64,000 nt of DNA from Diploptera punctata (GCA_030220185.1 JASPKZ010003417.1:43501-107500); one strand, 5' to 3'. Positions 1-10,362 are shown, counted from the first letter of the stretch. Numbers and translations are program-made. Notes: a model not told the origin generated them from the sequence alone.

Positions 1-1685
1 ATAAAACAGTAAATTTGGACCATAAATCCGATTTGCTGATGGAATTCACTAAGTTTATGCTTCTGCATGACGAAATTTTTTGAAACGATGATCTTTCTTC
101 CATCTATCCAGCAGTCTGAAAGTTGCACGTGGTTTAATTTCTGTCTTTAGTGTTTGTTTGAGCGACGTTTAGAAGAGTCTATAAATTGAAATTCCTGTTG
201 CATGAGTCTTTTCAAGGACCTTCATTATCCTGAGTCTATATTAAGTATTGGGTAGGTAAATCCAACCATTAAGAATGGAGATTTTACAGAACGCCGAAAT
301 TTAAAAAAGCACTCTTAGCGGTCGCCATGTATGTTTTGTCGCAACGAAACTCGATATATACGATTTTATTAATAGAAGAAGAAAAAACAAAAAAAAACAG
401 TAAATTTGGACCATGAATCTGATTTGCTGATGGAATTCGCTAAGTTTATGCTTCTGCATGACGAAATTTTTTGAAACGATGATCTTTCTTCCATCTATCC
501 AGCAGTCTGAAAGTTGCACGTGGTTTAATTTCTGTCTTTAGTGTTTGTTTGAGCGACGTTTAGAAGAGTCTATAAATTGAAATTCCTGTCGCATCAGTCT
601 TTTCAAGGACCTTCATTATCCTGAGTCTATATTAAGTATTAGGTAGGTAAATCCAACCATTAAGAATGGAGATTTTACAGAACGCCGAAATTTAAAAAAG
701 CACTCTTAGCGGTCGCCATGTATGTTTTGTCGCAACGAAACTCGATATATACGATTTTATTAATAGAAGAAGAAAAAACAAAAAAAAAACAGTAAATTTG
801 GACCATGAATCTGATTTGCTGATGGAATTCGCTAAGTTTATGCTTCTGCATGACGAAATTTTTTGAAACGATGATCTTTCTTCCATCTATCCAGCAGTCT
901 GAAAGTTGCACGTGGTTTAATTTCTGTCTTTAGTGTTTGTTTGAGCGACGTTTAGAAGAGTCTATAAATTGAAATTCCTGTTGCATGAGTCTTTTCAAGG
1001 ACCTTCATTATCCTGAGTCTATATTAAGTATTAGGTAGGTAAATCCAACCATTAAGAATGGAGATTTTACAGAACGCCGAAATTTAAAAAAGCACTCTTA
1101 GCGGTCGCCATGTATGTTTTGTCGCAACGAAACTCGATATATACGATTTTATTAATAGAAGAAGAAAAAACAAAAAAAAACAGTAAATTTGGACCATGAA
1201 TCTGATTTGCTGATGGAATTCGCTAAGTTTATGCTTCTGCATGACGAAATTTTTTGAAACGATGATCTTTCTTCCATCTATCCAGCAGTCTGAAAGTTGC
1301 ACGTGGTTTAATTTCTGTCTTTAGTGTTTGTTTGAGCGACGTTTAGAAGAGTCTATAAATTGAAATTCCTGTTGCATGAGTCTTTTCAAGGACCTTCATT
1401 ATCCTGAGTCTATATTAAGTATTAGGTAGGTAAATCCAACCATTAAGAATGGAGATTTTACAGAACGCCGAAATTTAAAAAAGCACTCTTAGCGGTCGCC
1501 ATGTATGTTTTGTCGCAACGAAACTCGATATATACGATTTTATTAATAGAAGAAGAAAAAACCAAAAAAACAGTAAATTTGGACCATAAATCCGATTTGC
1601 TGATGGAATTCGCTAAGTTTATGCTTCTGCATGACGAAATTTTTTGAAACGATGATCTTTCTTCCATCTATCTAGCAGTCTGAAA
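1..1685. repeat. 391-bp tandem repeat array
   Basis: The landmark CAGTAAATTTGGACC recurs at about 7, 398, 790, 1181 and 1571, so the unit is 390-392 bp and about 4.3 copies are present, differing by a few substitutions. The minus-strand readings of about 70 residues repeated in each unit are the same unit read again and are not separate genes. The window starts inside a copy, so the array may continue to the left. The fifth copy breaks at 1685 and resumes at 2697. Confidence 0.95.
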
Positions 1686-1737
1686 ATTATGGAATATTCA
1701 CCTGAAAGGTCCGTCTCCTCAACTTAATTAATTATTT

Positions 1738-1779
1738 AACTGTAGCGCTTTCGGGACTTGTCCCATCATCGGCAGGATT
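1738..1779 (-). ncRNA. hammerhead-ribozyme-like motif at PLE 3' end
   Basis: On the minus strand the order is CCGAUGA (canonical CUGAUGA with one change), an unpaired U, a GGGAC/GUCCC hairpin, GAAA, the self-complementary AGCGCU and an A at the cleavage position. The flanks CUG and CAG can form a short stem I. The motif overlaps the last codons of the PLE reading frame (DDGTSPESATVK). PLEs are known to carry hammerhead motifs; activity here is inferred, and the U-to-C core change probably weakens it. Confidence 0.45.
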
Positions 1780-2023
1780 CAAAACTGGTGTTTCACTGAA
1801 GATCTGGTAGAGGGGGTTGCATGTATTGGGTTCGTTTTCGTTTATCAAGCTGTCGTTGTTGTGAGCTGCTTTCATGATTTCCATCTCTTCGAGTACGTTT
1901 ATCTTCGCTGGATTATTTTCTCTGTGCATTACTGTTAGGGTGTTTTCAATATTTAACATGCGATGTCCTTCATGGATAACGTGTTTTGCGTAGCTTGATT
2001 TCCCTTCTGCGTGAATGAAGTCT

Positions 2024-2367
2024 GTCCCGCGCCGTAGCCGAGCGGTTAAGGTAGGAAGCCTTGGCGCAGAGCTACGGGACTTGCGCTGGTTCGAGTCTCC
2101 ATGGGGGAAGAAATTTTCTCATGGTATTTCGGGCAGTATGGGACCGGTGCTCACCCAGCATCGTGAGGCATTTGGGTAGCTACAATAAGTAGCGGCTCCA
2201 GGTTGAGAAAACCAGCTATAACGGCTGGAGGACTCGACATGCTAACCACATGTCACCCCAACACTGGCTGATTATCATCTACCTCTGTCATTGACACATG
2301 TGGATGTCAGGCCAGCAGCCGGCTGGTAGGCTAAGGGCCTTGTAGGCCTGTCGCGCCAGGAGTTAGA
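2024..2367 (+). mobile_element. SINE1 (tRNA-derived), with target duplication
   Basis: A 344-bp element bounded by a perfect 13-bp direct repeat, GTGAATGAAGTCT (2011-2023 and 2368-2380). The head has a tRNA-type A box (TAGCCGAGCGGTTAAGG) and B box (GGTTCGAGTCTCC), so it is transcribed by RNA polymerase III in principle. The A box resembles class II tRNAs (Leu or Ser). The tail reads AGGCCTGTCGCGCCAGGAGTT. It is inserted in the PLE GIY-YIG domain and is therefore younger than it. Confidence 0.92.
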
Positions 2368-2696
2368 GTGAATGAAGTCTCGAAAATGTTCTTTGAATCT
2401 GATGTTAAAACTCCTGTTTGTCCTTCCTATTTAAAATTTGTTGCAATCCTTACATGTCAGTTTATAAACTCCTTTGCTGTTGAAAATGTTATTTTCTTCA
2501 ATGTTATTGTTTATTATGTTGTTTAATTTTTTATTGGTTCTGTATGCTATTTTTACGTTTTTATCGGCTTTCTTTAGTGCATTGGCTAATTTTGTCGTTT
2601 CTTTTCCTGTGTATGTAAGTGTTATCCATGTTTTCTTGTTGTTGTCAGATTTTGAATAAACCGCAACGGAACACATCATGAATATTATAAAAGTTG

Positions 2697-2818
2697 AGTC
2701 TGAAAGTTGCACGTGGTTTAATTTCTGTCTTTAGTGTTTCTTTGAGCGACGTTTAGAAGACTCTATAAATTGAAATTCCTGTCGCATGAGTCTTTTCAAG
2801 GACCTTCATTATCCTGAG
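2697..2818. repeat. continuation of the 391-bp unit
   Basis: This matches the part of the 391-bp unit that starts AGTCTGAAAGTTGCACGTGG and runs to CATTATCCTGAGT, where it diverges from the array. It completes the copy that was split by the PLE insertion. Confidence 0.85.
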
Positions 2819-3283
2819 TTTTATTTCTTGTGGAATGGCCCACGTAGATGAGATGAATACTTCACACGAAGTTTTCTTTTTTCCTTCAGTTTTTGTGACT
2901 CCCACATCTAAACTTCTTTTTGATTGGATGGAGATATGTAACAACACCTCGTCAAACCTTCCCTGGTTATAAAATAAGTCGTCACGAGGCCCCGTTCTCA
3001 TGGGTGGAGCGCAAACATCACGTTGCGTTCAGTCCGTTTCAACACACGTTCTTTGTCGTTCAAAGATACGTTCACTGGCGTAAATAGGCTCACGGAATGC
3101 TCTACATTGCTAGAGTGACAGTGTAATGAGAATGAACGATGTTTGAACTTCTGATAATTCGGTAGTTGACGATTGTGAGTGTGTGTTGTCATATCGGTGA
3201 ACTTCAACTCCGTCAAAAGATTTTTGGAGCTGAATAATAATAATAATAATAATATAATAATCATCATAGTACATTCACGAATT
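2819..3283. other. unassigned, with two minus-strand readings
   Basis: Minus-strand frames of 82 and 89 residues lie here (2753-3001 and 2998-3267). The first continues out of the tandem unit and reads TSCEVFISSTWAIPQEIKL in part. I do not recognise either one. An ATA run lies at about 3232-3262. Confidence 0.3.
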
Positions 3284-3415
3284 TAGGCCATTTGTTGACC
3301 TGTTTCGGCCTCAAGAGAAACACCATCCAAAAGTCTTTTGAGTGGACGTCCTGGTCTTCTTCTTCCTGCAGATTGATATCTTAACATTTGTTTGGGTATT
3401 CTGTGATCTTCCATT
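3284..3415 (-). mobile_element. LINE-E 3' end fragment
   Basis: The minus strand reads MEDHRIPKQM followed by GRRRPGRPLKRLLDGVSLEA, the same tail found at 35227-35838 and 41606-42450. It is the C-terminal end of an endonuclease/reverse-transcriptase LINE. It is 5'-truncated and abuts a TAA microsatellite. Confidence 0.8.
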
Positions 3416-3416
3416 T

Positions 3417-3453
3417 AATAATAATATAATAATAATAATATAATAATAAAATA

Positions 3454-3539
<86 letters not shown>

Positions 3540-3540
3540 G
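3417..3540. repeat. TAA microsatellite
   Basis: A nearly pure (TAA)n run with a few interruptions in its first 40 bases. The long Tyr, Leu or Ile homopolymer readings across it are artefacts. Confidence 0.95.
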
Positions 3541-3659
3541 AAGAAGAAGATATTTGGATGAATAGACAAGAATGGAAAAATGTGTTGAAACAAATGTGTA
3601 GTTAACTGTGAACATGGGTACCGGAAAAATGTAGGCTATATTCATTGTAAAAGCCGGAA

Positions 3660-3777
3660 TAATAAAAAAAAAATAATAATGATAATGACGACAATAACGA
3701 CAACGACAGAAACAACAACGACAAAAAAGACAACAAAAACAACGACACCAACGCAAAAACAACGACAACAACAAAAG
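3660..3777. repeat. AAC/ACG-rich simple sequence
   Basis: Low-complexity AACAACGACA-type sequence leading directly into the 24-bp minisatellite. A matching CAA/AAC-rich stretch lies at about 5660-5710 on the far side, so the whole array is bracketed by similar simple sequence. Confidence 0.85.
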
Positions 3778-5659
3778 ACTGTTCGGTTTCTCGAATTCGA
3801 GACAGTTCGGATTCTTGTATTCGAGACTGTTCGGTTTCTCGAATTCGAGAGAGTTCGGTTTCTTGTATTCGAGACTGTTCGGTTTCTCGAATTCGAGACT
3901 GTTCGGTTTCTCGAATTCGAGACTGTTCGGTTTCTCGAATTCGAGACTGTTCGTTTTCTCGAATTCGAGACTGTTCGGTTTCTCGAATTCGAGACTGTTC
4001 GGTTTCTCGAATTCGAGACTGTTCGGTTTCTCGAATTCGAGACTGTTCGGTTTCTCGAATTCGAGATTGTTCGGTTTCTCGAATTCGAGATTGTTCGGTT
4101 TCTCGAATTCGAGATTGTTCGGTTTCTCGAATTCGAGACTGTTCGGTTTCTCGAATTCGAGATTGTTCGGTTTCTCGAATTCGAGATTGTTCGGTTTCTC
4201 GAATTCGAGATTGTTCGGTTTCACGAATTCGAGATTGTTCGGTTTCTCGAATTCGAGATCGTTCGGTTTCTAGAATTCGAGATCGTTCGGTTTCTCGAAT
4301 TCAAGATTGTTCGGTTTCTCGAAATCGAGTGTTCGGTTTCTCGAATTCAAGATCGTTCCGATTCTCCAATTCGTGATTGTTCGGTTTCTCGAATTCGAGA
4401 TTGTTAACAAGATTAGCCTCAAATGAAATATTTAAACTATCTACAAAATTAATATTAATTACATTCATCATAATTCCTATATTATCATTATTATTTTATA
4501 ATTCCCCCTTCTCGGTTTCTCGAATTCGAGATTGTTCGGTTTCTCGAATTCGAGACTGTTCGGTTTCTCGAATTCTCGATTGTTCGGTTTCTCGAATTCG
4601 AGATTGTTCGGTTTCTCGAATTCGAGATTGTTCGGTTTCTCGAATTCGAGATTGTTCGGTTTCTCGAATTCGAGATTGTTCGGTTTCTCGAATTCGAGAT
4701 TGTTCGGTTTCTCGAATTCGAGATTGTTCGGTTTCTCGAATTCGAGATCGTTCGGTTTCTAGAATTCGAGATCGTTCGGTTTCTCGAATTCAAGATTGTT
4801 CGGTTTCTCGAAATCGAGTGTTCGGTTTCTCGAATTCAAGATCGTTCCGATTCTCCAATTCGTGATTGTTCAGTTTCTCGAATTCGAGATTGTTAACAAG
4901 ATTAGCCTCAAATGAAATATTTAAACTATCTACAAAATTAATATTAATTACATTCATCATAATTCCTATAGTATCATTATTATTTTATAATTCCCCCTTC
5001 TCGGTTTCTCGAATTCGAGATTGTTCGGTTTCTCGAATTCGTGATTGTTCGGTTTCTCGAATTCGAGATTGTCCGGTTTCTCGAATTCGAGACTGTTCGG
5101 TTTCTCGAATTCGAGATTGTTCGGTTTCTCGAATTCGAGATTGTTCGGTTTCTCGAATTCGATATTGTTCGGTTTCTCGAATTCGAGATTGTTCGGTTTC
5201 TCGAATTCGAGATTGTTCGGTTTCTCGAATTCGAGATCGTTCGGTTTCTAGAATTCGAGATCGTTCGGTTTCTCGAATTCAAGATTGTTCGGTTTCTCGA
5301 AATCGAGTGTTCCGTTTCTCGAATTCAAGATCGTTCCGATTCTCCAATTCGTGATTGTTCGGTTTCTCGAATTCGAGATTGTTAACAAGATTAGCCTCAA
5401 ATGAAATATTTAAACTATCTACAAAATTAATATTAATTACATTCATCATAATTCCTATAGTATCATTATTATTTTATAATTCCCCCTTCTCGGTTTCTCG
5501 AATTCGAGATTGTTCGGTTTCTCGAATTCGTGATTGTTCGGTTTCTCGAATTCGAGATTGTCCGGTTTCTCGAATTCGAGATTGTTCGGTTTCTCGAATT
5601 CGAGATTGTTCGGTTTCTCGAATTCGAGATTGTTAGGTTTCTCGAATTCGAAATTGTTA
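3778..5659. repeat. 24-bp palindromic minisatellite in a 489-bp higher-order repeat
   Basis: The unit GTTCGGTTTCTCGAATTCGAGA(C/T)T contains a perfect 14-bp palindrome, TCTCGAATTCGAGA. Blocks of units are separated by an AT-rich spacer of about 108 bp that starts GTTAACAAGATTAGCC at 4403, 4892 and 5381, exactly 489 bp apart. Variant units before each spacer recur in the same order, so block plus spacer amplified together. The unit length is divisible by three and lacks stops, so frames on both strands stay open (VRFLEFET, FGFSNSRL, EKPNNLEF). I do not regard these as genes. Confidence 0.97.
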
Positions 5660-5869
5660 GGGATAACAACAATAAAACAACAAGAACAACAACAGCAAAA
5701 ACAACAACATGAAGATGAACATGATGAACATAACAACATGAACATGAACAAACTTCATACTTCCTTTGATAATATAATATATAACCGTGTTCCATGTGTA
5801 CTTTCATTATTCCATTATATTTTAACTCTCTTTACCAAGCCATTTACTTTAACTATAGATTATTATTTA

Positions 5870-5902
<33 letters not shown>

Positions 5903-6158
5903 TTTTCTTTCTTTCCCTTATCAACTTTATATTGTGTGATCTATAACACAACAACAAAAAAGAAACTTTCTTTTGTCTCAGAAAGAAAAATATGTGATTC
6001 TGATAGTTTTTTCCCCTGAATTCAAATATGATATCGGTTTTTCTCCATCACGGAAGGTTTCCGAGAGAACAGGCATTTATAGCCTAATTTCAAACACTTC
6101 AATATTTTCTACATTCGTACCTACACAATATTCCAACATTCGGACTCACCTAGAAAGT
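5660..6158. other. simple sequence and unassigned DNA
   Basis: CAA-rich and GAACATGAACATGA-type sequence, then a TTA run at about 5872-5898, then DNA with no recognisable gene or repeat family. Confidence 0.6.
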
Positions 6159-6312
6159 AAGAAATGACGGTTTTCTGCTATATTTCGCCTGTGGAGCATC
6201 CCTCTTGATGGTTCAACAATAATCGGCCAGCATATTAGGATTTCATTTGCCTTGATATCTCTTTTCCATAGTTGAAACCTCCTGATGAAAGTGTTCCCGG
6301 TGCTCATCGCTC
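6159..6312 (-). pseudogene. fragment of a repeat-encoded protein with an EHxExFHQ motif
   Basis: In one minus-strand frame the sequence reads DEHREHFHQEVSTMEKRYQG, K, stop, NPNMLADYC, stop, TIKRDAPQA. I recognise the FHQ...MEKRYQGKW.PNMLADYCW pattern from proteins repeated many times in arthropod genomes, but cannot assign a transposon superfamily. Both stops are TGA where the family has Trp (TGG). A longer open frame over the same bases (6146-6421) is out of phase with this homology and is probably a shadow. Confidence 0.6.
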
Positions 6313-6519
6313 TATGGACAAATAGACGAAAAAAACGTTTATTAAAAGAATAATTATTTAAATTCATTAATTGAAATTGAAATAAAAAAAAGTGTGGGTG
6401 ATGGAGAAATTCCGAATACATATTTGAAAGTTGATAAAAAACTGCATTAAGTACATCTATTGGTACTCATGAGACAAAAATCATGTTGACCAGTGTTATA
6501 TATCATTTGTCATAATTCT

Positions 6520-6632
6520 TGTTGTATGTATAATTTAACCCTGGTGAAGTGGATGAGAAGGGCATTACGGTCTTAACTCCATCAGGTAAATAAATAAATA
6601 AATAAATAATGATAATAATAATAATGTATAAT
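6520..6632 (+). mobile_element. LINE-B 3' tail only
   Basis: Contains GGGCATTACGGTCTTAACTC followed by AAATAAATAAATAA and ATAATAATA. This matches the 3' ends of the LINE-B copies at 25430-26760 and 50365-51090 (CTTATGGCCTTAACTCTGCC, then TTA repeats). Heavily 5'-truncated. Confidence 0.65.
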
Positions 6633-6781
6633 CGAACATCTTCCTGTGGGACAAGGATGCTCTTTTCCGGTAATTGCGTAACCAAGCTAATTTAATTGCA
6701 CTTATTTTCCTATGAATGTCAACGAATCGTAAGGGACAGCTATTAGGCAAGTAACATATTACTTGGATGCGAAAGGCCGAT

Positions 6782-6992
6782 TACATTTTACCTAGGGGCT
6801 ATAATTTAGGCTTGAAGTCCTTTACAAGCCAGAAATCTTCTGAATCTGGACTCGCCGCATAAAGTTCCTCCCGCTGGGCTTGCTCCCTTGGATTTTAATA
6901 CAATAAAAATGCCGTACACTCCGGTCAGATTTGAATCTGTGACCCTCGGGACAAGAGGCAACGAACTTAACCTCTGGACTACCGAGGCGGAT
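6782..6992 (-). mobile_element. SINE4 (tRNA-derived), diverged
   Basis: On the minus strand the head reads CGCCTCGGTAGTCCAGAGG with a B box CAGATTCAAATCTGACC, followed by a body similar to the SINE4 at 11793-12045. Many substitutions, so an old copy. Confidence 0.65.
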
Positions 6993-7029
6993 AATAATGT
7001 CTAACTAAAGTAGGGCTAAATAACTTAAC

Positions 7030-7310
7030 TCATTTGCACTATCGAATCCGTACATTCATGGCCGCGCTAATGTAAGCTCTCCATACATCCATATCCTGAA
7101 CTAGTGTTTTCCAATCATCTCCCGTATAATCTACTTGCCTCAAATCATGGTTAATGATTTTCTCCCACCTCATTATTGGTCTATTACCTGGACGTTTTCC
7201 CTCTGGTTTTCCTACATGAAGCTTCCATGTCTCTATTCCATCCCCATTCGTGCAACATGTCTCGCTGATTGTAGTATACGAGACCTAACTGTTCTTCTTA
7301 TACCTGATGT
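7030..7310 (-). mobile_element. LINE-A 3' fragment, diverged
   Basis: The minus strand encodes the LINE-A C-terminal pattern (GKPEGKR, RPMRWE, DLRQVDYTGDDW, DVWRAYIS) with frame damage. It ends near 7030 at CACTATCGAATCC, the sequence just inside the AAGT-type LINE-A tail. Confidence 0.8.
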
Positions 7311-7638
7311 CAAACCAAACCCGTCAGTATATTAAAATAGCATCTACATAATATAATATATTTAGGAGCTTTTTTTTTTCACATTTGTAATATTCAATAG
7401 CAGAAATTAATAAATAATTCTTAGCTTGAAAAACTTTCAAAATGGTCGTTTACATAAATATCACAAATAAACCCTTCTTCGCACAAAGAATGAAATAAAC
7501 TGGCCTTGAACGCGTCAAAGTTGATGGGGGGGGGGAAGAAGTTAAAATATTTTCTGTTCGAGGGCAGCACTAATTAAAGAAGATATTAACAGGGTCCACT
7601 CTAACCGAAGGGTCCACATTACCCGAACTTCCTCTATA
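7311..7638 (-). mobile_element. partial copy of the TA-flanked MITE at 32187-33093
   Basis: The reverse complement matches the first 300 or so bases of the element at 32187. The end at 7638 (GGACCC...ACCCGAACTTCCTCTA) is its terminal inverted repeat. The other end is lost at the junction with LINE-A. Confidence 0.75.
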
Positions 7639-7895
7639 TATATTAAGTATTGTCTTGGTTCAGGATAACTAAAGCTTTGTATAAAACCTGAATAAAAAAA
7701 TCACTAAATAATATTTTTTAATATCACAAGAGTTTTAACTTTTGTGGCATTCCCTTGAAAACACAGAAAAGTGTTTTGATGTCTAAATCAACAAGGCTAA
7801 CGGATTTTTTATTATTATGTGTGATTTAAATATTAAGACTGTGGGGGGAATTTTGAACAAGTGGCTGAATATATAGGGACAATAATTATATACAG

Positions 7896-8364
7896 GAATT
7901 AGGTGCAGAGAAAAAAAATTAAATATTGTTCAACATTGAAAACGCATTCTACCATGTGTACATTGCAAAACAAAGAAACTTTATATACCGGTACATATAA
8001 TTCGACAATGCTAGTGAGCGAGTATGGAACTTGGAGGTTGAGAAGGAATGACGAATTATACCTCAAGAATAATAAAGAAAATATAGTTAGTTTCATCAAA
8101 TCAAAAAGATTACAATGGTTTGGACATACACTAAGAATGCCAAAGGGAAGATTGCCGAATGATATTTTAAATTGGAAGCCACAGGGAACAAGACCAAGGG
8201 GAAGACCCAATGATCGATGGGAAGATGACGTAATTGAAGATTTGAGAGAGATGGGGATTTTTGATTTGAAATCTACTGCACAAGATAGGAAGAAGTGGCG
8301 TAAACTGGTTGAGAAGGCCAAGACATTCCACTGGAAGTCGTACAGCCTGACGAAGAAGAAGTAG
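7896..8364 (+). pseudogene. LINE-C reverse-transcriptase protein, C-terminal tail
   Basis: An open frame of 153 residues at 7903-8364. Its second half reads KRLQWFGHTLRMPKGRLPND, then GTRPRGRPNDRWEDDV and AQDRKKWRKLVEKAKTF. The WxGHxxRM...RLP...RPRGRPxxRW pattern is the conserved tail of endonuclease/reverse-transcriptase LINEs in insects. The catalytic domains are absent, so this is a 5'-truncated insertion. It ends in a short GAAGAAGAAG run typical of this LINE group. The first 45 residues do not look like LINE sequence. Confidence 0.75.
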
Positions 8365-8365
8365 A

Positions 8366-8888
8366 ATTATTTTTTTAGAACTTATTTGTAGGCTATGGGA
8401 CTCATGTATTAAAATATATTATTTTAAGCCTAATATAGAGGATATTTTGATGCACTCGAAAATCCGAAAAAATGCACGAATTTTTCGAAAAATGGCTTAA
8501 AAAATCGAAAAATGAGTAAGTTAATAGTGGTTGTATTTTATTTATTAGATTTATTTGGAAACAGTTTCAGCTAACGGAATGAACGCACAACACCCACTTC
8601 AATCTGATCCAAATTCTGGTCTGAACAGCAGCGCTCTCTAATTGTCTGTTAGTGAAATAAGACCAGAACCTTGCATTAAATCTATCGCCTCACCCAATAC
8701 ATTACAAACCTTTCTACGGTGAATGAATTATTTCACGGCAGACGCATCATTGTCTAAACGTTTGCTCTATTGCCACATTTCCCCCGCTTCCTATTGGCCC
8801 CAGCTACGAGCGTTGCACAATAAACATTCATTATTTTTTTACAATCATAACATTTCACTAAAAAATTATTTTAGCATATTTCTTAGCT
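8366..8888. other. unassigned DNA
   Basis: No gene or known repeat family seen. It includes a short stretch with several CGAAAAAT words (8458-8515). Confidence 0.5.
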
Positions 8889-9380
8889 TAATGCATTGTT
8901 TCCCAACATGTGGTTCGCGAACCCCTCAAAATATTTGAAGGGGTTCGCGAAAACGTAATGGCGGGTTTCGAGGTTATTGTTTCCTTTATTTCTGCGGCAT
9001 TGTCATAATAAATTAAATGAACTCTATAAACTTACTAGTCACATATGTGTAACATCGGGAATTTGTCACATTATTTCCACAATAAATTAATATTTACCGC
9101 GAATACCTGATTTACAATTAGGCCTAGAGAATGTAACAACGTAAGGAATGCTTTTGATTCTGGTACAATGGAAATTTAGTCTGCCAGCTTCTTTGTGTTC
9201 TAACAATACTAATAACAATGCCGCGAATATAGTTTTCTTCATTTATGCCTATTTAAAAAATAAATACAGACTTTGCGCTGAAAGTGATTTGAGACTTTAT
9301 TTATCTTCCGTGGTTCCTGACTTCAAAGCTGTGCCATGGAGGGCAGGCGCAACCTTCTCACTGAATGTGAGTAATTACGA
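8889..9380 (-). mobile_element. hAT-2-like element, 3' part
   Basis: Begins GCATTGTTTCCCAACATGTGG with GGTTCGCGAACCCC, the same end as at 54853 on the other strand. The body through 9380 matches 52986-53299 reversed (GTAACATCGGGAATTTGTC, CTGCCAGCTTCTTTG, CTTCAAAGCTGTGCCATGG). A terminus of the form ...GGTTCCCAACC... is typical of hAT transposons. There is no transposase reading. The element is cut by the foldback at 9381. Confidence 0.6.
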
Positions 9381-10362
9381 TGACTATTTGACTCATGCCC
9401 CAAATGGGATTCAATGACCAATCACATTTCAATTACTTTTTAATTACAACCAATCACAGTCGTGTTTCACCTCAAATTTATCAAACAAGTCTGTCATATT
9501 AAAGAAAGCTCCTCCTTTTTTAACATTCTGAATAGGTCATAGCATTATTTCGCAGTTACTGACTCTCTCAGAAATACGGCTACTAGATTGTATATATAGT
9601 GCACGAATGTCAGCTGATGGTGCTTGCGGGAGATAATATAGAAACATTTGTAGCAATTGATTATACCAAAAAAAAAAAAAAACTGTTCGCACTTTCTTAA
9701 ACGAATTTGGAAATCAAGAGTGGCATTTATTAGGACTATTTAACGAATAAAATTAAACTGTTTACTCACAAATCATTATTTAACTGTAGTTATTTTTAAG
9801 TATTTATATATTTAATGTAAACGGTGATGTTTGAAAACAAATGAGAAACGATAAGTATGCTTCATTTGCTTCTTTTGTTCATCACTGCAACCAGATCATA
9901 TTATTCATTGCCGAAGGATCGCAATGTTGTAAGAATGTACCCTAGTGGAGAAATTTATAACCAACGTTATAGGTAGTAATTAATTTCTGATGTCCTATTG
10001 TAAATATGTCAATTACATTTTTCTGGAACGTTATTTCCTGGAAAATAATTCGTTTAAGAAAGTGCAAACAGTGTTTTTTTTGTATAATTAATTGTTACAG
10101 TTTTTTATATTATCTCTCGCATGCGCTTTCTGTTGACATTCATGCACTATATATACAATCTGGTAGCCGTATTTCTTGGGGAGTCAGTCACTGCGAAATA
10201 ATGCTATGACCTATTCAGAATGTTAAAAAGGAGGTGTTTCTTTATTATGAAACTTTAGTTAGTAAATTCTAGGCGAAACACGACTGTGATTGGTTGTAAA
10301 TAAAAAATCATTGAAATGTGATTGGTCATTGACTCCCATTTGGGGCATGAGTTAAATAGTCA
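9381..10362. mobile_element. foldback element FB, about 1 kb
   Basis: Long inverted arms: 9381-9706 reads TGACTATTTGACTCATGCCCC inward, and 10049-10362 is its reverse complement with roughly 10-15% differences. Each arm ends near the oligo-A/oligo-T tract next to ACTTTCTTAAACGAAT. The region between the arms (GGAAATCAAGAGTGGCATTT onward) matches the inner part of the FB arm at 36240-36500. No protein reading. Such long-arm elements move with help from another transposase, not identifiable here. Confidence 0.8.

Larger units (their letters stand above)
1731..2690 (-). pseudogene. PLE polyprotein C-terminus with GIY-YIG-type domain
   Basis: On the minus strand the reading runs through WITLTYTGKETTKLANALKK, then GVYKLTCKDCNKF, then a stop, IGRTNRSFNIRFKEH, SYAKHVIHEGHRMLN and finally PADDGTSPESATVK before a TAA. 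The GVYKLxCxxCxxxYIG arrangement is that of the GIY-YIG endonuclease domain of Penelope-like retroelements, which nicks target DNA. The expected Tyr of the YIG motif is a TAA stop here, and a SINE interrupts the domain at about residue 65 of the fragment. The reverse transcriptase domain is missing. This is clearly dead. Confidence 0.8.
1686..2696 (-). mobile_element. Penelope-like element (PLE), 5'-truncated insertion
   Basis: This block splits the fifth 391-bp unit. The 9-bp word AGTCTGAAA occurs on both sides (1677-1685 and 2697-2705), which fits a target-site duplication. On the minus strand it carries the C-terminal part of a PLE protein and then the 3' terminal sequence with a hammerhead-like motif. 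A SINE1 copy (2024-2367) is nested inside. A related but internally deleted copy lies at 28263-28812 and shares both ends. Confidence 0.75.

Noticed and set aside
301..1667. Repeated 64-78-residue minus frames in the 391-bp array as a gene family
   Set aside because: Each is the same frame in successive tandem units, ending in different short tails because of indels in the poly-A/T stretch. No domain is recognised.
3381..3593. Poly-Tyr/poly-Leu proteins over TAA and TTA runs (also at 53401 and 58852)
   Set aside because: Translated microsatellites.
3679..5636. Open frames of 93-269 residues on both strands (VRFLEFET, FGFSNSRL, EKPNNLEF, NSRNRTIS repeats)
   Set aside because: They follow from a stop-free 24-bp unit, are open on both strands and in several frames, and change with the repeat. 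No start context or domain supports coding.
7896..8364. Intact host protein of 153 residues
   Set aside because: The C-terminal half is clearly a LINE tail and the N-terminal part is unrelated DNA read through.
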